Source: Antedon mediterranea (taxonomy: Eukaryota > Echinodermata > Crinoidea > Comatulida > Antedonidae). Taken from it: DNA of 64,000 bases. Shown here piece by piece: positions 58,032-64,000 of this stretch. The notes below the pieces were generated by a model that searched no databases, was not told the DNA's origin, and saw only the letters and a list, made by a program, of their open reading frames with translations. Positions within the stretch are counted from its first letter, which is position 1; each line of letters opens with the position of its first letter. The translations under genes and the position numbers were made by a program. Location of the stretch: assembly GCF_964355755.1 (NCBI RefSeq), contig NC_092672.1, positions 25,850,501-25,914,500 of the forward strand, given 5' to 3'.

Positions 58032-59197
58032 CAGCAAGAACCATTCATAACAAACGAAATCGTTTACCGTTGAAATTATATGGTGTCTGGCTAGAAATAT
58101 TATTCCGAATTGTTCTTGTTCGAATCTAGAAACATGATATAAATAGTAGGTGGCATATGGTAGAATTAGATCAATTAATCAATGGATCTGATATGTCCTA
58201 TAACAATAATGTTGAAGCATTTATAATGTTCCTGTATCGATTACCTTTGACACTGGATGTTACTGTCTTGGAGCATCTCATGCAATGTCATTTCTATTAC
58301 ACTATATTAGAATGTTGATTACTTCTATATTTATTTAAACTGTTTAAGTGTGCACATACTATTGATAAAAATATGAATTAATGCCAAAGATAAATTATGT
58401 CCAAATATTTTAAAGATATTTTAGTGCACCGAGTCAATTATTATGAGAAAAAAACAAGTTGTTTTCTTTCTACAATAACCAGAGTACCTCCAGAGTACCA
58501 CTAAAGATTCCTATAGAATGCTATAACAGATTTTCAAGAGACGTGGGTCTATTTCAAAGAAGTTATTTTGTAAAAAATACAGAAAAACACTAGGACGAGA
58601 TAATATTTTCGAGTTTACTGCCTTAACGTAAATTGAAAAACGGAGGTGTGTAGACACTTTAGGCCTACTAATAATACAACTATTTATGAATGGAAGTTGT
58701 TTTGATAGAAAGGCTTATGTAGGCCTATTTTGTTTTATTTATTATGCTGTTTAAACACAGAAATAATGAGATTGTTAATTCCAAAAGTTCATACCAAAGA
58801 AAATATTTATTTATAAATGGTTTAAAGTTTACCTGTTTTAATGTTGACATGTTTTATTGTTGACATTGTTTAATGATTACATCCTTTAATTCTGATTTTT
58901 TAAATTATTGAATGTTTTTGTGAATAAAATACTTGTATTTAAGAACAAAATTAAATTATTGATTGGTAAAGTATAAAGTAATACTTATTTAATTGTTATT
59001 TTTTGTTCATGAACTTTTGTTTTGGTCGTAATAAAAATTCATTGCAGTAAAAATCCTGTGACTAATATATAAAAGAATACTTAAAAACATCTGATGTCAT
59101 AATGCTAACACTCCGAGACATATTATGGTATGTTTAAGATTACAGTAGGTTTATGTTCGTCCACTGATTAGGGTGTCAAGGGTTAATTCCAACCTTA
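58032..59197. other. Intergenic, no gene seen
   Basis: AT-rich with no exon signal. TAGGCCTA octamers at about 58661 and 58720. Confidence 0.5.
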
Positions 59198-60238
59198 GAG
59201 CCTGTTTTCCACTAGGCAAATCTAAAACGTCAGCTTAAAGACACCTTCCCTACGTTTTTTTAGATCTATTTTAAGATCACAAACTATATTTAATTTAAAA
59301 ATAATACTATATGGTCCTATTGCGATAACTTTTTTCGTCTTTAAATGGTTAAAATGTGAAAAATAAGTCGATTCTAATAATTATAGCGCCCGCTATAAAT
59401 CCCAAAATGCATTGCGCGCGGATTGATATTTCTGCTTTTCTTCTGTAATTAACCCACTTTTCGATCGATCGCGAGGCCAAAACAAATGGAAGACTCCTTA
59501 CTTTTCAGCAACAATACCGGGTTTTCCCCAATTTGTATCAACGGAGTCTGGCAAAAATAGAAAGACAATTAATGCAGCAAACGTCAGACTAGGAATATAG
59601 CTAGCGTACGATGTTCGTACATTACCGATGTTTACCAGCTAGGCCTACAAAACTAAGCCTAGCTAGGCTAGGCCTAAGACCGTCCACGAGAGGTCAGTCG
59701 CCGCGAGCTACTTAGGCAGTGCGTTGTTTCTCATTTTTTATCATAATTTACCATAAAACGTACATTTAAGACATGGAATGACCTTGTTTGATGTTTTGAA
59801 AGTAATATACATGTATTATTTTTACAAAACGTCACAAATTGTAGGGAAGGTGTCTTTAATATTATACACATACATTATTCATGTTTCCATCTTCCAAATC
59901 CTTCTGTTAAGCAATCAAAACTCAGTAAATGAGTTAGACAACAATTTATTCGCACGAATCCAACGTTTCGCAGAGAAAAAATCCGCACTTATCTTTCCAC
60001 TGCAAGAGCGAATAGCTGCCATTTTAATGTCTGATGAGCTTTTCGAATCGCATGATTGATTGCGGACTGTTTGAATTCGGAAGAAGTAGAAACAATTTGA
60101 ACGTACTTCTAACTTTGCTGAAGCAAAAAACTCAAGAAACTATAATTCATCGCATCGAGGGATTTGGAAGATGTAAACATAGATACGCTGTGACGCCTTG
60201 GATTCGCGCAAACGAATTGCCTAGTGGAAAATAAGCTT
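59198..60238. mobile_element. Non-autonomous DNA transposon, family C, with nested insertion
   Basis: Terminal inverted repeats: AGCCTGTTTTCCACTAGGCAA at the left, reverse complement of AAGCTTATTTTCCACTAGGC at the right. Without the nested element at 59239-59855 the length is about 420 bp, close to the related remnant at 23995-24415. Its TTTCCACTAG terminus resembles family A (TTCCCACTAG). Short open frames inside are incidental. Confidence 0.75.
59239..59855. mobile_element. TTAA-flanked MITE (piggyBac/Kolobok-type target) nested in family C
   Basis: A 617-bp element with perfect 15-bp inverted ends AGACACCTTCCCTAC, flanked on both sides by TTAA (59235-59238, 59856-59859). The TTAA duplication is characteristic of piggyBac-like and Kolobok transposons. 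No transposase is encoded, so it depends on an element elsewhere. Confidence 0.88.
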
Positions 60239-60888
60239 CAATGAGCGCGCATGAGAATCGAAACATTTAGCAGACATGTGATGGAAATGGAAATCGCAGC
60301 TATTTAATTTTTGTAGATTTGTATCTCTTACTCAAACCGTGGTATGTTTACATTTTTCTCAACAATGTGCGTCACTCTGTCGACCTTTCTCAAACTGAAC
60401 TGTACTTTTTGGTTTAAATCAGACATTAAATAAAAGTTACAATAAGGCGGAACACACTAATCAAAACAACAGCGAACACTCAACAGATTAAATAGGCATG
60501 TATAAACTTAAAAGTCAATATGATCATAATACAGTAATATTACAATGTACTATATCAATTACAATACTGTAGTCACGTTAAATACAGACACAACTAAACT
60601 GGTACAAACTGGTTCGGTCCGGTTAGAAGAAATACAAAACACAAACAAAACAAACAACCATACATAGGCCGACAAAGTACTATTACATGAAAGAATACAT
60701 TAAATGCACAAATAAGATCCTATAATATAATAATTGTATTGCCACTATCGATTACAGTATACACAAAAAGGCTTATGCACCGACACGTCACATATATTTT
60801 CAATCATCAAGGGCATTTAAGTAGGCCTAGATGCGCCACAGAGAGAAGTCACTATTTGAATTCACCAATGTTATACGCTAAAATAACT
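60239..60888. other. Upstream region of the DBH/MOXD-like gene
   Basis: The coding frame is open upstream to 60739, but the signal-peptide start at 60889 is preferred. No TATA box was identified. Confidence 0.4.
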
Positions 60889-61158
60889 ATGTTTGAGAGT
60901 GGAGCAAAAACCGTAGTTTTCATGTGCATGTGCTTTGTGGTAGTAAATACTGAAGATTCTATTACTGAAACTCACGAAGTTGTCATGAACGCCAAGTATG
61001 ATTTTCGGTTTAAATGGAGAATTGACGAAGATAATATTTTTATTGAAATGAGTGCCAATACGTTGGGTTATGTGGCGATTGGCTTTTCTCCTAATGGTGG
61101 AATGCCTGGATCAGATATAGTGGTTGGATGGGTCAGAAATGGTCAATCATATTTGTCT
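60889..61158 (+). CDS. DBH-like exon 1
   Basis: 90 codons from the signal peptide through most of the DOMON core; donor TTGTCT|GTGAGT. Confidence 0.82.
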
Positions 61159-64000
61159 GTGAGTTAAGTTTTTTTTTTATAAACAGACCAGTCAATTTAA
61201 ACATATTGACTTTTCAAGTAAAACTTGTTTGTTTTAATTAAAATTAATAATAAAAAAAGTGTTCTTTTGTAAAAGACTGGAAAGCTATGAGAAAGTTACA
61301 TTTTTTTTAAATGTTCTTAAGGCACATAATATTTAGATTTTAACAACCCTCTCCTTTGGGAAACCTTGTTCAAGTATACCACTACCGGTGAAACGAAAAG
61401 TGGCAATATATTATGCTTAACTCTACGTAATATTTCGCTCTACTTAAAACCCTCTTAGTGCCACGGGCGGCGTTTGAAACCCCTGGGGACATGCGTTGAA
61501 CACCCATAGTCGGCGTTAGACACCAATCGTACCTTCTGTGTTTGAGGGCGATAATCACTAACTTCTGCTTGTCTGAGGATTCTGGGATAGCTTTTATTCG
61601 ATCAAGCGTAAAATTTACTTTCCAAAAATGTCAACGAAAACATTTTCGCTATGTGAAAATCTTTTGGAAATATTAATTAAAAACTGATTAATTAATCAAA
61701 ATTACGTTGTTTGTGGATTACACGTTTCCCGTATCTAGTCAGACAACCGGAAATACTGACTTCTTTGTTGAAAATGTGCAACGCGAGAAGGATTTTTTGT
61801 ACTATGTAGGCCCATGCAGCACGTTGTCAGAATTTACTTGCCTGAGCAACTTGCTTGTAGTGGGCATGTTCAGACTAACGATGGTGATAGGATGGTTTGA
61901 TTGGGCCTAGGCTAAAATTATACGATGGCGGTTTATTTGAATAAAATAACTCGTATCTAACTCTCCTATTATTACTTTTGTTCAAGTAAATGTACATTTA
62001 TAGGTATGTATTATAAATATTTGTTTCTTGGGGTTTTCTAAATATCATTTTATTATCGTTTTTATACGATTTTTTTAAAGAAATTTTATTTAAAAATTTT
62101 ATTTTTTTAAATTCATACATTTCATAAATAAAAATAAATCATACAAATATTCATTATACATCATTTTACAGGAAATTTAATAAGGAATATTTGTTTTTAG
62201 AAACATATTTTCATACATTTATAATAAAATGATGAAATTACTGTTTTAAAAATGTCAACTCCCTGGAGTACTATAAAAATGCTGTTCTGAAAAGAATTCG
62301 GTTGAGGGGAAATGGCTCTCTCTAGGGAATTAGATTGAAGCATTTTTCTCAAGTTATGGTCAGATAGGTAGAAAGAATGTGAACGCGTTTCAGCAAGGAC
62401 TTCTATCGGCGGTAAGATCAAACGATTTATTTACCATAAGTTTCTTTTATTCATCAATAAACGGCCCGCGTAAAATATGGACAAAAAGAAAGGAGAGAAA
62501 AGGCAACTACCACATGCATATCGATCTCAAACTCCGTTTCATTTAGAAGATATTAAGAAAATTATGTGAACATTAATTAATACCAAAGTACATAGTATAA
62601 ATATAATACAAGGTGAAAATAGTTGAGATAACATATTAATTAAAAGTTTATGAGAATTCTGTTACTTGTTGAAGGCGCTTTCCTATGCTAAAGTAATGTT
62701 ACTAACAAACACGCTCTTGATCTCACCATGTCTCTTGCCGCGACCCTCAGTTTTAAATCAACTAATACTAATATTTTAAATCAGGATCAACAATAAACGT
62801 ATGCATGTATAAATCGTATGCGCAATCCGATTTTATCGGTAAATTGTTAACCGTCGGTGTTAATAGTAGTTTCCGGCTCTGCCATTACTTTGCGATTTCC
62901 GGGTTTAAACTAAGTATTTGCTGCCCTCTCTATCTGGACAAACTGGCCATTGGTATAGATCAATTTGGGTGCGTGTGTGTGTGAATGTTTTGCTACATTC
63001 TATATTCTACAATTCAACGAGATTCAAGTTTACCTGAGGCATTATTAAACTTGTTTTTATGTCATGAACCATTGTTTACATAATACAACATAATAATCAA
63101 TGTATCACAAAACCTACAAAATTGCACGCATCAAGAATTACAAATCAATTTCCTAAAAAAAAATGTTTACATAGTATCAAATGCATTGTAATTCGATTAT
63201 TGGATATACATGTTTAGTTCTAGGTAGGTTTAGTTATGTTGGTGGTGGTACAGCTGATGCTTGAGAGCTTGGCCCCAGGCATGGTATGTGGGCCTGAAAT
63301 ACACAGTTTCTGCGATAGTATTGGTGATTTCTTGTATGTGTATATACGATTATAAAAGATGGAAGAGGGGGAGTGATGATGGAGAGATACAAAAATGATT
63401 CTTTATTTTATTTCCTGATATTTCCTCGTGCATATATTTAGGACCGTCATGCTATCACTTACTCCAAACCTGAGGCGGATACAACTGGTGATTATACTCT
63501 TCTGTATGGACATGAAGATGGTGGGCGAACACGAATTGGATTTAAACGTGCATTGAACACATGCGACGATAAGGATAACATAATAAATGTAAGTTTATTA
63601 TTAAATCGTAATTTTTCATAGAATGTACACATTGCCAATCTTAAATAATATCTGTAAGCAGAAACAAACGTTAACAATGGTCATAAATGTGAATAATTTA
63701 TATTTACATTCGAAACTGATACTTTCTTTCTTTCTTTCTTTGTATATGCCTACTTACTGAATGTATCATTAGTTAACTGCTTTACTTATTATTTTGTCTA
63801 GTGCATTAACATAAAGAATACATTATGCTCCTTTTAACCTGTTACTCTTGCATTATTATTAGGCTGACACCATCAGAGTCATCTGGGCAGTAAACAGCAT
63901 CGATCCTGAGGATTCTGACGACATTATGTATCATAACACGTCCCGTGGAGTCCGCTCAATTATCATTCTGGACTCTCAACAAACAAATTTCACATTTCCT
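60889..64000 (+). CDS. DBH-like monooxygenase (DOMON domain), partial, three exons
   Basis: CDS joins 60889-61158, 63442-63588 and 63863-64000 and continues beyond the window. The family comprises dopamine beta-hydroxylase and MOXD proteins: secretory-pathway, copper- and ascorbate-dependent monooxygenases. Seen here: a signal peptide (KTVVFMCMCFVVV), then the DOMON domain, with FRFKWRID, YVAIGFSPNGGMPGSDIVVGWV and YLS|DRHA, and later IRVIWAVNS and HNTSRGVRSIIIL. This order matches the N-terminal DOMON domain of MOXD1. The copper-binding type II monooxygenase domains would follow in later exons, so activity cannot be judged. All three junctions are phase 0. ATGs at 60739 and 60868 are alternatives, but only 60889 puts the hydrophobic segment at the N-terminus. 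Confidence 0.85.
61159..63441 (+). other. Intron 1 of the DBH-like gene
   Basis: 2.3 kb with GT-AG ends and no recognised repeat. An open frame at 61707-61910 has no splice-site support. Intron 2 (63589-63862) contains a short TTTC repeat near 63722. Confidence 0.55.
63442..63588 (+). CDS. DBH-like exon 2
   Basis: Acceptor ATATATTTAG; donor AATAAAT|GTAAGT; 49 codons. Continues DRHAITYSKPEADTTGDYTLL and GFKRALNTCDDKD. Confidence 0.85.
63863..64000 (+). CDS. DBH-like exon 3 (runs off the window)
   Basis: Acceptor ATTATTATTAG. ADTIRVIWAVNSIDPED continues the domain, and the frame is open to the window edge, ending in FTFP. Confidence 0.85.

Noticed and set aside
60739-60888. Upstream extension of the DBH-like protein
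   Set aside because: It would bury the signal peptide 50 residues from the N-terminus; it is more likely 5' UTR.
61707-61910. 67-codon frame in the DBH-like intron as an extra exon
   Set aside because: It lacks suitable splice sites, and exons 1 and 2 already join in phase with continuous domain homology.

Overview
The window is eukaryotic, AT-rich DNA from an intron-bearing animal. The gene content (a Gal3ST-type sulfotransferase, an HMG-CoA reductase relative, matrixin metalloproteases without hemopexin, a DOMON/dopamine beta-hydroxylase-like gene and a Ly6/uPAR-type exon), the many short inverted-repeat elements and the very frequent palindrome TAGGCCTA suggest a marine invertebrate, plausibly a deuterostome such as an echinoderm or hemichordate. 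That assignment is inference; no rRNA or mitochondrial marker is present.

Layout. 1-4.3 kb: an almost intact LINE (minus strand) inserted in a tRNA-Thr-like gene, then diverged repeats. 4.4-4.9 kb: the last exon of a GPI-anchored Ly6/uPAR-like gene (plus). 9.5-12.3 kb: a two-exon galactose 3-O-sulfotransferase (minus); its true first exon encodes the membrane anchor and is too short to stand out as an ORF. 13.0-14.3 kb: an inverted-repeat element and a 26-bp minisatellite. 16.2-32.9 kb: a five-exon gene (plus, 10.7-kb first intron) encoding a soluble HMG-CoA-reductase-fold protein whose catalytic lysine position and dinucleotide-binding aspartate are changed. 33-46 kb: no gene seen; a SINE, several MITEs, minisatellites and hairpins. 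46.3-57.8 kb: two tandemly duplicated four-exon matrixin genes with shared promoter architecture. 59.2-60.2 kb: nested transposons. 60.9 kb to the end: the first three exons of a DBH/MOXD-like monooxygenase gene running off the window.

The genes look like independent single-copy or tandemly duplicated animal genes, with no operon or gene cluster linking them. The only clear local gene family is the matrixin pair. All gene models were assembled by eye from splice-site and reading-frame continuity. In each model every exon junction keeps frame, which is the main support. The most interesting candidates are the HMG-CoA-reductase-like probable pseudoenzyme, the two matrixins that lost the canonical cysteine switch, and the LINE landing inside a tRNA T-loop.
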